From an uncultured Clostridia bacterium (GTDB taxonomy: Bacteria > Bacillota > Clostridia > Oscillospirales > Butyricicoccaceae): 50,100 nt of DNA. Each line of letters opens with the position of its first letter. Within the stretch, counting starts at the first letter, position 1. The notes under the pieces were generated by a model that saw only the letters and a program-made list of their open reading frames with translations, had not been told where the DNA came from and made no database searches. The stretch spans positions 1 through 50,100 of the forward strand of contig CALWJQ010000060.1 in assembly GCA_944381055.1 (NCBI GenBank), written 5' to 3'. Shown piece by piece: positions 8,290 to 17,247 of the stretch. The position numbers and the translations under genes are program-made.

Positions 8290-10389
8290 CTATTCGACGC
8301 CCCGGTAATACAAACCGCGGGTGATGCGGTCGGGCGCGCGCCCCCCGCCGCAGACATAGGCCGCGGCGGCCTCTTCACATTCGCGCGCGTTTTCGGTGGT
8401 AAAGCACAGGCGCAGATACCGGACGCCCAGATTTTTCAAATCGCCGGCTTTATCGGCCAGATACAGCTTGTCGGCGTTGTACAGGGTATTGCGGCAACCG
8501 CTTTCGGGCAGCAGGGGGAAGCTGCGCCCCGTTTTGTCGATGACGGCGGCCGGCGCGCCGTCGCAGGTGCATTCGCCGGTGCGCCGCCGGATGACGCAGT
8601 TTTCTGTGATCATCAGGGGCAGCCGGCCGTAAACGATCAGTTCGGTGGGCATGGAATGGGACAGGCTGCGGATCTGCGCCAGGTTGAGTTCAAAGGACAG
8701 CGTCGCCGACGTCAGTCCGAGCGCGCGCAGCTCTTTCAGGGTCTGCGAGTTCATGACGTTCAGCCCGAAATCGCCCCGCAGCTCGAACCCCAGGCCGCCG
8801 AGCAGCGCGGGGTGGGCCAGGTTGCCGCACACCAGAGCCGTTACGCCGGCGGAGCGGGCGCGGCGCAGCAGGTCGATCTGCGCGGGCCACTGGCTGTCAA
8901 AGGTGACGCGGTCAAGCACGGCGCCGATTTTTTGCCCTTTGCGCGCCAGCGCGCTCACCACGTCGGGATGGCGGTCGATTTCACGCAGCGGCAGGTACAG
9001 GTAGTCGGGACCCATGTCGAGCAGCTTCGGGGTGACCTGATCCAGCCGGACAAACGAAAAAATGATGCCCGGCGGCCCTTCGTACCCGCCGCGGTGCAGG
9101 CCCGGCTCCCACACGCCGGCGCGGCGCTCCGGGGCCTTTTGACGTACGGCTTCGAGCCCTTCGAGGCAGCGGCGGCGCAGGGCGTTGACGGCGCTCATCG
9201 GCACGCGCAGGCCGTCGTCCAGCCCGACGGAAATATCCCGCGCGTCAAACACGGTGCCGCCCGTTTTGCGCAGGCCGCTTTCGACTTCGTCCGCCGTGGT
9301 GGCGCGGGTGCGCGCCGCTTCGGCGGGCAGCGCCTGCGACTGGTATTCAAACCCGTCGCCGTCGCACACGTGCAGCGACACCGGCTGGCCCCGGCGGGCG
9401 GAAAAGGCCATGTCAACGGGCACGCAGGGCGGCTCGGGCTCGGATTTGTAGATGCTCTGCGCCTGCTGGTAGACGGCGCGCGCTTCGCGGGCGCTCTGCT
9501 CGTCGCGTGCGCCAAACATATTCTCGCCCTTTTTCCCCGCCAGATAACCGTCGGTAAAGCCATCGCGCGAAAAAACGGCGCGCAGGCGCTCGATTTCCTC
9601 ACGCGTCGGCTCGCGGCCCTCGCGCACGGCGTCTTTATAGGTTTTGGTCGCCAGGGCGACGTATTCCGGCCGCTTCATGCGGCCTTCGATTTTCAGGCAC
9701 TTGACGCCGGCGCGTTCGAGTTCGCCGAGATGCCCTGCGGCGCTCAGATCCTTGAGGCTGAGCAGCGGCGACGCCGCGCCGCCGAAAAAGGAATAGTTCA
9801 TGCGGCAGGGCTGGGCGCACAGCCCGCGGTTGCCCGAACGCCCGCCGATGGCGGCCGACAGGTAGCACTGGCCGCTGTAACACATGCACAGCGCGCCGTG
9901 ACAGAAAACCTCGACTTCAATGGGCGAGCGCTCGCAGATAAAACGGATTTCGTCGACGGGCAGTTCGCGCGACAGCACGACGCGCGACAGGCCCAGCTTA
10001 TGCGCAGCCAGGACGCCGCCCAGGCTGTGTACCGTCATCTGCGTCGAACCGTGCAGGGGCAGGTCGGGCGCCAGGGCGCGCATCATGCGCACCATGCCCA
10101 GATCCTGCACAATGACGGCGTCTGCGCCCAGCTCGTTGAGCTGGGCGACCAGGTCGCGGGCCGCCGTCATTTCACGGTCGGTCACCAGCGTATTGACCGT
10201 TACATAGGTCTTGACGCCGCGCAGGCGGCAGTAGCGCATGGCGGCAGCCAGCTCGTCGCCGCTGAAATTTTTGGCGTTGCGGCGGGCGTTGAACCCGCCG
10301 GTCCCAAAGTAAACGGCGTCGGCGCCGGCGCGCACCGCCGCGGTCATCGACTCAAACGACCCGGCCGGGCTGAGAATTTCAAGCGGCAA
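8290..10389 (-). CDS. U32 family peptidase / RlhA-like protein
   Basis: This 699-residue U32 protein has a TIM-barrel-like N-terminal domain opening LEILSPAGSFESMTAAVRAGADAVYFGT. The four-cysteine region expected of the family follows in CHGALCMCYSGQCYL and CAQPCRMNY. A long C-terminal region of the DUF3656 type comes next. Family members include putative collagenases (PrtC) and E. coli RlhA, which hydroxylates C2501 of 23S rRNA using prephenate and Fe-S chemistry. The length fits RlhA better than short PrtC. It sits 36 bp after zapA, a common Firmicutes neighbourhood. Which activity applies cannot be settled here. Confidence 0.88.
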   Translation of the reverse strand: MPLEILSPAGSFESMTAAVRAGADAVYFGTGGFNARRNAKNFSGDELAAAMRYCRLRGVKTYVTVNTLVTDREMTAARDLVAQLNELGADAVIVQDLGMVRMMRALAPDLPLHGSTQMTVHSLGGVLAAHKLGLSRVVLSRELPVDEIRFICERSPIEVEVFCHGALCMCYSGQCYLSAAIGGRSGNRGLCAQPCRMNYSFFGGAASPLLSLKDLSAAGHLGELERAGVKCLKIEGRMKRPEYVALATKTYKDAVREGREPTREEIERLRAVFSRDGFTDGYLAGKKGENMFGARDEQSAREARAVYQQAQSIYKSEPEPPCVPVDMAFSARRGQPVSLHVCDGDGFEYQSQALPAEAARTRATTADEVESGLRKTGGTVFDARDISVGLDDGLRVPMSAVNALRRRCLEGLEAVRQKAPERRAGVWEPGLHRGGYEGPPGIIFSFVRLDQVTPKLLDMGPDYLYLPLREIDRHPDVVSALARKGQKIGAVLDRVTFDSQWPAQIDLLRRARSAGVTALVCGNLAHPALLGGLGFELRGDFGLNVMNSQTLKELRALGLTSATLSFELNLAQIRSLSHSMPTELIVYGRLPLMITENCVIRRRTGECTCDGAPAAVIDKTGRSFPLLPESGCRNTLYNADKLYLADKAGDLKNLGVRYLRLCFTTENARECEEAAAAYVCGGGRAPDRITRGLYYRGVE

Positions 10390-10425
10390 AGCAAAAACCT
10401 CCCCGCGGTTTGTAAAAATGGGCCG

Positions 10426-10725
10426 TCATTTCGCGCCGGCCTTTTTCAGCTTGGCAATCTCGGCGCGCAGCGCGCCGTTTTCCTCGGCGTACGAACGGAT
10501 CTGCCCGCGCAGGCCGTCAGACGCGTCGATCGCTTTGTAATATAGGTCGGCGATGTTCATGGCGGCCAGCACGACGCAGTCCAGGGTCCCCATGCGGCTC
10601 TGCTTTTTGACCTCGGCAATGTTGCCGCTGACCAATGCGGCGGCCTTTTTAACGTATTCTTCGTTCTCTTCCGCAATGATGGTGTAGTCCTTGCCGTCAA
10701 TGGTGACGGCGACGCGGTTGAGCAT
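10426..10725 (-). CDS. zapA: Cell division protein ZapA
   Basis: This is a 99-residue protein with the ZapA N-terminal strand pattern NRVAVTIDGKDYTII and a long C-terminal coiled coil (about 60-95, rich in Glu, Lys and Ala). ZapA cross-bridges FtsZ filaments in the Z ring. A GGAAAGGAG ribosome site precedes the ATG. It is the first gene of the minus-strand growth operon, and the 240-bp gap upstream is shared with the divergent restriction-modification operon. Confidence 0.9.
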   Translation of the reverse strand: MLNRVAVTIDGKDYTIIAEENEEYVKKAAALVSGNIAEVKKQSRMGTLDCVVLAAMNIADLYYKAIDASDGLRGQIRSYAEENGALRAEIAKLKKAGAK

Positions 10726-10884
10726 GGTATAAGACTCCTTTCCTGCGGAAAGCTCCGCACAAATTACAGGTATCTATATCATAACATAAAACGACAGACT
10801 TTTAAACGGCAATGGGAAAATTTCATACAATCTTCACGACTGTCCGGCCCGCACGGGCGCGGGATAAAAGTTTTTGATGCATGA

Positions 10885-10913
10885 TTGATAACTTTCGACA
10901 GTTTTGGTATAAT
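10885..10913 (+). promoter_or_regulatory. Promoter of the restriction-modification operon
   Basis: TTGATA (10885-10890), 17-bp spacer, TATAAT (10908-10913). The start of transcription would give a leader of about 45 nt before the methylase ATG. The rest of the 10726-10964 gap should contain the divergent zapA promoter; only a loose -10 (TATGAT on the minus strand near 10775) is visible. Confidence 0.65.
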
Positions 10914-10964
10914 ACAGGCAGAGCTTTGCGCGGCTGCGGCCGCAATCAACACCGGGGGGACTGC

Positions 10965-12086
10965 ATGATATATCAAAGTGTGACCTCGCCTGCCGAAAGA
11001 GATTATCTTTCCACGCAGCTGATCACTTATCTGGGCAACAAACGCGCTCTGCTTGATTTTATCGGTTCGGCTGTGCAGCGGGTGCAGGCTGAACTGGGAA
11101 AAGACAAACTTTCCATCGGCGATCTTTTTTCCGGATCGGGCGTCGTCGCCCGCTATTTCAAGCACTGTGCCAGCCGGCTGGTCGTCAATGACCTTGAACG
11201 CTATTGCGAAGTGCTTAACCAGTGTTACCTTTCCAACCGATCGCAGCTCGATTTGGACCGCCTCCGCGCCGTTCACGGGGAATTGTGCCGCCGCCTTGAG
11301 GGCGAACTTGACCGCGACGGCATGATCGCCCGCATTTACGCCCCGCGCGACGAAAACAATATTCAGCCGGGGGAACGCGTTTTCTACACGCCGCGCAACG
11401 CGCGGTTCATCGACACCGCGCGCCGGCTGATCGGCGAGCTGCCGGTCGGGGATCAGCCGTATTTCCTCGCTCCGCTTTTGTCTGAAGCGTCGATCAAAAG
11501 CAACACCGCTGGCGTGTTCAAAGGCTTTTATAAAGACGCCCGCACCGGCATCGGGCAGTTCGGCGGCACGGCACGCAATGCGCTGTCGCGCATTTGCAGC
11601 GAAATCACCCTGCCGTTTCCCGTGTTCAGCGGCTGTGAATGCCCGGTTGACATTTTGCGCGGCGACGCCATCGACGCGGCGCGGCAGCTGGAGCCGCTCG
11701 ACCTCGTTTATCTCGACCCGCCGTATAACCAGCATCCATACGGCTCGAATTACTTCATGCTCAATCTCATCTGCGACTATCGCGAGCCTTCTGAAATCAG
11801 CGCCGTTTCGGGCATTCCCCGCGAATGGAACCGTTCCAGCTTCAACCGGGTGGGCAATGCCTTCGGCGCGCTCGCCGAGCTGTGCGCCGCCGTGCGCGCC
11901 AAGTATCTGCTGGTTTCGTTCAATTCCGAAGGCTTTGTCACCCGGGGCGAAATGACGCATATGCTGTCCCACCTGGGGAAGGTGCATGTGCTCGAAACGT
12001 CTTACAACGCGTTCCGCGGCTCGCGCAACCTGCAAAACCGCGATTTGCATACGACTGAATACCTCTTTCTCGTGCGTAAAGCCTGA
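10965..12086 (+). CDS. DNA adenine methyltransferase, D12 class (type II modification enzyme)
   Basis: This 373-residue N6-adenine methylase has the alpha-class order: YLGNKRALLDFI (motif X, about 22-33), the SAM-binding DLFSGSG (motif I, 53-59), then catalytic DPPYN (motif IV, 251-255). I start at MIYQSV, where GGGGGGAC precedes the ATG by a few bases. An upstream in-frame ATG at 10881 would lie inside the promoter. The HNH gene follows after 51 bp, so this is the protecting half of a restriction-modification pair. The recognition site cannot be read from sequence alone. The DPPYN-x-x-x-Y-x-x-NY context recalls several short-palindrome methylases. Confidence 0.9.
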   Translation: MIYQSVTSPAERDYLSTQLITYLGNKRALLDFIGSAVQRVQAELGKDKLSIGDLFSGSGVVARYFKHCASRLVVNDLERYCEVLNQCYLSNRSQLDLDRLRAVHGELCRRLEGELDRDGMIARIYAPRDENNIQPGERVFYTPRNARFIDTARRLIGELPVGDQPYFLAPLLSEASIKSNTAGVFKGFYKDARTGIGQFGGTARNALSRICSEITLPFPVFSGCECPVDILRGDAIDAARQLEPLDLVYLDPPYNQHPYGSNYFMLNLICDYREPSEISAVSGIPREWNRSSFNRVGNAFGALAELCAAVRAKYLLVSFNSEGFVTRGEMTHMLSHLGKVHVLETSYNAFRGSRNLQNRDLHTTEYLFLVRKA

Positions 12087-12137
12087 GCGGGGCTTGTGCC
12101 GCTTGATCCATTCGCAGTAGAAAAGGAGCAGGATTTT

Positions 12138-13181
12138 ATGATCAGTGTCACCAAAATCATTGAAGTCATCAACGCCAACGGCCGCCAGGGCCCCAAGGAT
12201 TTGAAAAGCCGCGAGGTCTATAACTGGGTCAAGCGCGACATCGACATCAGCTACGAGGATTACCTGTCGGTGCTGCAGGCGAACGCCATCCCCGCCGACG
12301 AGCGGATGCGCTTCCGCAATGCGTATTTTGTGGTTTCGTCCAGCGGCGTATACTCCTTTTTCAAATCCAGCGAAGAGGAGCTGCGCCCCTACATCTGCTA
12401 CATCATTTATCAGACCCCGTACTTAAGAAGCTCGGAAATCAAAGACCGGATGAAGGAAATCTACCCTCATTTCACCCTGATTGACCAGATGCTGCAGCAG
12501 AACCTGACGGCGCCCCAGTGTGTCGTCGACCAGACGATCCGCAACGTTTTGGTTTCGAACTACGAGCGGCAGGCCAACCGCGAACTGTTTGAACGTTCGC
12601 CCGTTCGCCCGTATATCTATACGATCAAGCCGGCGGGCGCCGAGCTGGCGCTGCAGGTCGAAAGGGCTATTGCCAGCGGTACGGCGAATATCCCGGCCGC
12701 AGTCCGCAGCTGGGTGCATGACCAGGGCCCCGCCCTGATTACCGCCGAGCCTTATTCGGACGAAGAGCTGGCCCAGATCCGCGCTTCCGGCACTTTCCAT
12801 TACCAGGCCCCGGAAGCCGGACTGGCCGAACACCGCGGCCGGGACAACCGCCTGAAGGCCACCCGGCTGCGCCAGGCCGGTTACCGCTGCTCGGTCGATG
12901 AAAGCCACCGCAGTTTTGAAGCCCCCAACATGCCCAATTTTTTGGAATGCCACCATATTGTGCCGCTGGCGGCGCAGCGCGAACTGCCGGACATTAACCT
13001 GGACTGCCTTGAAAATCTCGCCCCCATGTGCCCGGTCTGCCATACGGCCATCCACTGCGGGACCGACGAGGTTCGCCGGGATATGTTTGAGCGCCTGCTC
13101 AGCCGCTTTGGCGACAGCCTGCAATCCATCGGCATTTCTCCGGAACAGGCCCGCGCGCTGTTTCTGAAGTACAGCATGTAA
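12138..13181 (+). CDS. HNH endonuclease, probable type II restriction enzyme
   Basis: This 347-residue protein has a C-terminal HNH domain: LECHHIVPL with His272-His273, Asn293 in LENL, and CPVCHTAIH (298-306) carrying metal-binding Cys and His residues. The N-terminal 200 residues are not recognisable and probably make the DNA-specific part. The start at MISVTK follows AAAAGGAGCAGG, and a longer start at 12096 has no ribosome site. It sits directly after an adenine methylase and ends before a strong terminator, giving a self-contained R-M cassette. It could instead be a modification-dependent nuclease, but the linked protective methylase makes classical restriction more likely. Confidence 0.82.
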   Translation: MISVTKIIEVINANGRQGPKDLKSREVYNWVKRDIDISYEDYLSVLQANAIPADERMRFRNAYFVVSSSGVYSFFKSSEEELRPYICYIIYQTPYLRSSEIKDRMKEIYPHFTLIDQMLQQNLTAPQCVVDQTIRNVLVSNYERQANRELFERSPVRPYIYTIKPAGAELALQVERAIASGTANIPAAVRSWVHDQGPALITAEPYSDEELAQIRASGTFHYQAPEAGLAEHRGRDNRLKATRLRQAGYRCSVDESHRSFEAPNMPNFLECHHIVPLAAQRELPDINLDCLENLAPMCPVCHTAIHCGTDEVRRDMFERLLSRFGDSLQSIGISPEQARALFLKYSM

Positions 13182-13244
13182 AATCCGGCGTTACACGGGT
13201 GTCTGGCGTGTGCAAAAACGGGAATATAAACTGTCATCGTTTTG

Positions 13245-13267
13245 GGGCGGCTGCGGCCGCCCTTTTT
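13245..13267 (+). terminator. Terminator of the restriction-modification operon
   Basis: GGGCGGC (13245-13251), TGCG loop, GCCGCCC (13256-13262), then TTTTT. It isolates the R-M genes from the peptide-use cluster that follows. Confidence 0.85.
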
Positions 13268-13313
13268 GTGATTTTGTCTAAAATCAGTCTGCAGTTTTAT
13301 TGCTCTATTGCCA

Positions 13314-13345
13314 TTGACAAACGATTTTCTTCTCTTTACTATAAT
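13314..13345 (+). promoter_or_regulatory. Probable promoter of the hydrolase-aminopeptidase genes
   Basis: TTGACA at 13314-13319 and TATAAT at 13340-13345 are both consensus but 20 bp apart, longer than ideal. They lie in a sharply AT-rich patch that includes a TATTATATAATAATAT run, just before a GAAGGAGAG ribosome site. Confidence 0.5.
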
Positions 13346-13390
13346 ATTATATAATAATATGAAGCCCGGCGATGCAGAAGGAGAGCCCGT

Positions 13391-14206
13391 ATGGATATTT
13401 TGTCTTTGTTAAAAGAGGATCCCGCCGTTCTGCGGGCAGAGCAGGCAGAAGCCCCTGAAGAGTATGCGCAGGCTGCGCGGCTGTACACCTTCCGTTACCG
13501 CAGCGCAACGGAAGAAATCGAGGGGATGCTGGGGGTGCCGGCAGATCTGAACGAGCCGCGGCCTGCCGTTGTCTACTGCCACGGCGGGAACCGGGATCTT
13601 TCCCCCATGCAGCCTGCCTCGGCCTGCCGGCTGGCGGCTGCCGGCTATATCGGCATCGGCAGCCAGTACCGCGGGTGCAGCGGCAGCACAGGCCATGACG
13701 AGTTCGGCGGCGCCGATGTGCTCGACGTCATCCGGGTGACGGATCTGGCGCTGCGGCTGCCGTTTGTGCGTAAAGAAGGCGTGTACATGCAGGGACATTC
13801 GCGCGGGGGCATGATGGCCTACCTGTGCGCGGCGTGCGACCGCCGTATCCGCGCGGTGGCCGTCGGCGCCGGCATGGCGGACTGCTTTATCATGTATGAC
13901 CGGCGCGAGCAGTCCATGAAAGAGGTCTTTCACGAGCTGGTGGGCGGTTCCCCGGAACAGCTGCCCGAAGAGTTCCGCCGGCGTTCGGCGGTCTGCTGGG
14001 CCGGGCGCATTGAAGCGCCGGTGCTCATCTGCCAGGGAACCGCCGACTGGCGCGTCGACCCGCAGCAGTCGATTGATATGGACGCGGCGCTGGAAGCGGC
14101 GGGCCGTGAACACAAGCTGATCATTTATGAAAATGCCGACCATTCCCTGCGCGGCACAAGCTATTATGACGATGTGCTCGCCTGGTTTGGGGCGCATCCG
14201 CTGTAA
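13391..14206 (+). CDS. Alpha/beta hydrolase, S9 (prolyl oligopeptidase-like) family
   Basis: This 271-residue soluble hydrolase has oxyanion motif HGG (64-66) and nucleophile elbow GHSRGG with Ser137. Asp219 lies in QGTAD and His251 in NADHS, a complete catalytic triad. The WRVDPQQS stretch after the Asp is typical of S9 peptidases and acyl-aminoacyl esterases. No signal peptide is seen, so it acts in the cytoplasm. It lies 21 bp before the first cysteine aminopeptidase and probably shares its transcript, suggesting a role on peptides or peptide esters taken up by the nearby transporter. The substrate is unknown. Confidence 0.85.
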   Translation: MDILSLLKEDPAVLRAEQAEAPEEYAQAARLYTFRYRSATEEIEGMLGVPADLNEPRPAVVYCHGGNRDLSPMQPASACRLAAAGYIGIGSQYRGCSGSTGHDEFGGADVLDVIRVTDLALRLPFVRKEGVYMQGHSRGGMMAYLCAACDRRIRAVAVGAGMADCFIMYDRREQSMKEVFHELVGGSPEQLPEEFRRRSAVCWAGRIEAPVLICQGTADWRVDPQQSIDMDAALEAAGREHKLIIYENADHSLRGTSYYDDVLAWFGAHPL

Positions 14207-14227
14207 GTATATAAGGAGGGACTGAAG

Positions 14228-15559
14228 ATGAAAAACATCAACGAAGATCTGCTGCGGCGCTGCCGTGAACAGGTGGAGGCGGACAAGTGCGCCGCCGTCG
14301 CCATGCGCGCCGTAACCCGCGTCGGACCGATGCAGGCCGGCATGGACGTCGACGCGCCGCGCAAGCTGCCGTACGCCTTTTCCGTCGATCTGAAGGAGCA
14401 GGGCATCACCGATCAGGGCCAGAGCCTGCGCTGCTGGACCTTTGCCTCGCTCAACCCCATCCGCCAGAATATGGCCCGGACCCTTGACATGCAGAACCAG
14501 GGCTTTGAGCTGTCGCAGAATTACACCTATTTCTACGATCAGCTTGAAAAGAGCGGCCGCGCCCTGAGCGAAGCCATTGCACGCATCGAAGAGCCGCTCG
14601 ACAGCCCCGACATGCTGCGGCTGCTGCGCCAGCCGGTGGCTGACAACGGGCAGTGGTATATTTTTATTGACCTGGCGGCCAAATACGGCGTGGTGCCCAA
14701 AAGCGTCATGCCCGACACCCAGTGTTCGCCTGATACCCGTTATGTCACCCGGACCCTGGGCGACAAGCTGCGCCTGTCCATCAAGCAGATGCGCGACGAT
14801 TACGCCGAACACCGCAGCACGGAACGGCTCGAAGCGCTGCGTGAAAAGGCGCTTGAGGGCGTTTACGGCATTTTGTGCCGGTTCCTCGGCCTGCCGCCCA
14901 CGGCCTTTACCTTTGAATACCAGGACCGCAAGGGGCAGTGGCACTGCCTGGAAAACATCACGCCGCAGGAATTTTTCCGGAAGTACGGCGGCATGAGCCC
15001 CGACGACTATATGTTCGTCATCCATCATCCGTCGAAAAAACGGCCGTTTATGCAGACCTATTATATCGAAGATTACACCGGCAAGGCCCCTGAACGCCCC
15101 TGCCCGTCCATCCTGCTCAACGCCGATCTGCCGCTCATTAAAAAGGCCGTCATTGCGCAGCTGCAAGCCGGCGAACAGGTCGTCATGGGCTGCGACGTCG
15201 CCAAGCAGTCGAGCAAGCCGGCCGGCTATATGGACGCGCGCCTTTTCCCGTATGAAGAGCTGTTTGGCACCGATCTTGAAATGAGCAAGGAAGACCGCAT
15301 TTTGTACAAGGGCACCTGCGGCACCCATATCATGAGCTTCAGCGGCGTCAACCTGCGTCCTGACGGCACTCCCGACCGCTGGAAGGTGCAGAACAGCTAC
15401 GGCGCGGGCATGGGCATCCAAGGCCACTATGTCATGTCGGACAGCTGGTTTGACGAGTACGTCCTCAGCGTCGTTGTGCGCAAGGATCTCGCCGACCCCG
15501 CTTTGCGCGAAGCCTATGAAAAAGACCCTGTTCCCATGTCCATGAAGGAATGGTATTGA
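14228..15559 (+). CDS. Aminopeptidase C / bleomycin hydrolase family (C1B), copy 1
   Basis: This 443-residue papain-like peptidase has Gln63 and nucleophile Cys69 in DQGQSLRCW, His367 in GTHIMSF and Asn389 in KVQNSYG, the full C1B catalytic set at the expected spacing. C1B enzymes are cytoplasmic hexameric aminopeptidases whose C-terminal arm plugs the active site. Here the arm reads KDPVPMSMKEWY rather than the usual WDPMGALA-like tail, so substrate trimming may differ. A TATAAGGAGGG ribosome site precedes the ATG. A paralogue with its own promoter follows at 15844. Confidence 0.93.
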   Translation: MKNINEDLLRRCREQVEADKCAAVAMRAVTRVGPMQAGMDVDAPRKLPYAFSVDLKEQGITDQGQSLRCWTFASLNPIRQNMARTLDMQNQGFELSQNYTYFYDQLEKSGRALSEAIARIEEPLDSPDMLRLLRQPVADNGQWYIFIDLAAKYGVVPKSVMPDTQCSPDTRYVTRTLGDKLRLSIKQMRDDYAEHRSTERLEALREKALEGVYGILCRFLGLPPTAFTFEYQDRKGQWHCLENITPQEFFRKYGGMSPDDYMFVIHHPSKKRPFMQTYYIEDYTGKAPERPCPSILLNADLPLIKKAVIAQLQAGEQVVMGCDVAKQSSKPAGYMDARLFPYEELFGTDLEMSKEDRILYKGTCGTHIMSFSGVNLRPDGTPDRWKVQNSYGAGMGIQGHYVMSDSWFDEYVLSVVVRKDLADPALREAYEKDPVPMSMKEWY

Positions 15560-15571
15560 TCTGCTGAAGGT

Positions 15572-15620
15572 CCGTCCTCTCTGCCGCCGATCGGCGCGCG
15601 GAGGGGACGGGCTTTCTTTT
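15572..15620 (+). terminator. Terminator after aminopeptidase copy 1
   Basis: CCGTCC (15572-15577) pairs with GGACGG (15605-15610) around an inner GCCG/CGGC stem, followed by GCTTTCTTTTT. It separates the first hydrolase-aminopeptidase unit from the second. Confidence 0.65.
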
Positions 15621-15767
15621 TCGTCACTAAATGTTTCTGAAGAAACAATCTGTGGGCGCAGGAAGGATCGTTTGAAGTTTAACAGTCTTTTTAACTAATT
15701 TTCCAGGGCAAAAAATGTATGGTTTGAATAAAATGAATCAGGATGTTTTATTTATATCAAAACAATA

Positions 15768-15795
15768 TTGACAATATTTATTAGGATGTTATAAT
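15768..15795 (+). promoter_or_regulatory. Consensus promoter of the peptide-use operon
   Basis: Perfect TTGACA (15768-15773), 16-bp spacer, perfect TATAAT (15790-15795). It lies in a markedly AT-rich island (about 15625-15825) within otherwise GC-rich DNA. No clear operator palindrome is seen. It probably drives aminopeptidase copy 2 and the transporter genes behind it. Confidence 0.75.
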
Positions 15796-15843
15796 GAAGT
15801 TATTATTTCTATGAAAACAATCCTGCTGTCGGAGGTGGAAGTG

Positions 15844-17163
15844 ATGGAACCGTACCGGACCATTGACGCCGCGTTTCTCGACACCTGCGCCCGGGCGTGG
15901 GCCGGCGACGAAGCCGGTCATCGCGTTGCCGACGCCCTGGCGGGCGGCACATTGCATGACGTCGCGCTGGATCACACGGCTGCGGCGAGGCTGCCTTTTG
16001 TGTTTTCGATCGATCTGGATCCGCAGGGCGTCACCGATCAGGGGCAAAGCCTGCGCTGCTGGGCGTTTGCCTTTCTTAACGTCGCCCGGCATAACGCCGT
16101 GCGGACGCTGGATATGCAGGATCGCAGCTTTGAGCTGTCGCAGTGCTACATCTACTTTTATGACCAGCTGGAAAAAAGCGCCCGGTTTCTGGATCGCATG
16201 ATCCGCTGCGCCGGGCGGCCGCTCGGGGATCGCGCCGTACAGCGCGAGCTGCGTGAGCCGATCAGCGACTATGGGTACCTTAGCTTCCTGATGCTGGCTG
16301 AAAAGTACGGGGCCGTGCCCAAAAGCGTCATGCCGGACACCTGCTGCCTGCCGGATACGCGGCCGGTTACCCGGATTTTGAGCATGAAGCTGCGCTGGTG
16401 TGCGCGCCGCCTGCGGCAGATGCATGAAAGCGGCTGCGGGCACGGGGATTTGCAGGCCGAGAAAATGGCGATGCTGTGCGATATTTACCGGATTTTGTGC
16501 CGTTTTCTGGGCGAACCGCCGCGGCAGTTTGATTTTGCCTACCGTGACAGCGGGGGCGGGCTGCGCCGGCTCTGCGGCATCACGCCGCAGCAGTTTTTTG
16601 CAAAATACTGCGGCATCGATCCTGCGCAGTACGTCGAGGTGCGCTGTATGCCCGGGGACAAGACGCCGTTCGGCGAGCGGTATTACCAGCCGGATGAGCC
16701 GGGCGGGCCGCTTCCGCCTGACGCGCGCATCAGCCTCAACCTGTGTATGGCTGACATCAAAGCTGCTGTCATCGCCCAGCTGCGGGCCGGCGTGCAGGTG
16801 ACCTTTGGCAGCGACGTCGCCAAGCTTTCGTCCAAACCCCGCGGGCTGATGGACACCGATCTGTTCCATTATGAAGAGCTGTTCGGAACGGAATTGTGGA
16901 TGGACTCGCCCGACTCTTACGCTTACCACTGGTCGTCAGGGACGCACATCATGTGTTTTGACGGCGTCGAGCTGGACGCAGCCGGTGCGCCGGTACGGTG
17001 GAAAGTGCAGAACAGCTACGGCGCCGGCATGGGGATCCAGGGCCATTATGTCATGGCGGACCGCTGGTTTGACCAGTTTGTCGTCAGTGCCGCGCTGCGC
17101 CGTGATTTCCTGCCCGCGCACGTCCTGCCGTGGCTCGATAAAGAGCCGCGCCCGCTGGAGTAA
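15844..17163 (+). CDS. Aminopeptidase C / bleomycin hydrolase family (C1B), copy 2
   Basis: This is a 439-residue paralogue of the preceding gene. It keeps the catalytic motifs TDQGQSLRCW, GTHIMCFDGVEL and KVQNSYGAGMGIQGHYVM. Its C-terminus ends DKEPRPLE, shorter than copy 1, so the self-blocking arm that sets aminopeptidase versus endopeptidase behaviour differs. I start at MEPYRT because GGAGGTG lies 8 bp upstream; an in-frame ATG at 15811 has no ribosome site. The two copies share long identical blocks but have diverged throughout, pointing to an old duplication. Confidence 0.92.
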   Translation: MEPYRTIDAAFLDTCARAWAGDEAGHRVADALAGGTLHDVALDHTAAARLPFVFSIDLDPQGVTDQGQSLRCWAFAFLNVARHNAVRTLDMQDRSFELSQCYIYFYDQLEKSARFLDRMIRCAGRPLGDRAVQRELREPISDYGYLSFLMLAEKYGAVPKSVMPDTCCLPDTRPVTRILSMKLRWCARRLRQMHESGCGHGDLQAEKMAMLCDIYRILCRFLGEPPRQFDFAYRDSGGGLRRLCGITPQQFFAKYCGIDPAQYVEVRCMPGDKTPFGERYYQPDEPGGPLPPDARISLNLCMADIKAAVIAQLRAGVQVTFGSDVAKLSSKPRGLMDTDLFHYEELFGTELWMDSPDSYAYHWSSGTHIMCFDGVELDAAGAPVRWKVQNSYGAGMGIQGHYVMADRWFDQFVVSAALRRDFLPAHVLPWLDKEPRPLE

Positions 17164-17247
17164 CGGTAAAGTGGGGAGGAAGCACTGTACGCCGAAATGA
17201 ATTCTGATGAATTTTAAAATGTAATATTGCGAAAGGGGAGTTGTTCC

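Noticed and set aside
8281..10545. 754-codon open frame on the plus strand over the U32 gene
   Set aside because: It is an antisense shadow produced by GC-rich third positions. It has no ribosome site and no recognisable motif, and the minus-strand U32 protein is unmistakable. The same applies to long antisense frames at 900-2288, 4576-6048, 13409-15427, 18385-20385, 23662-25305 and 41914-44325.
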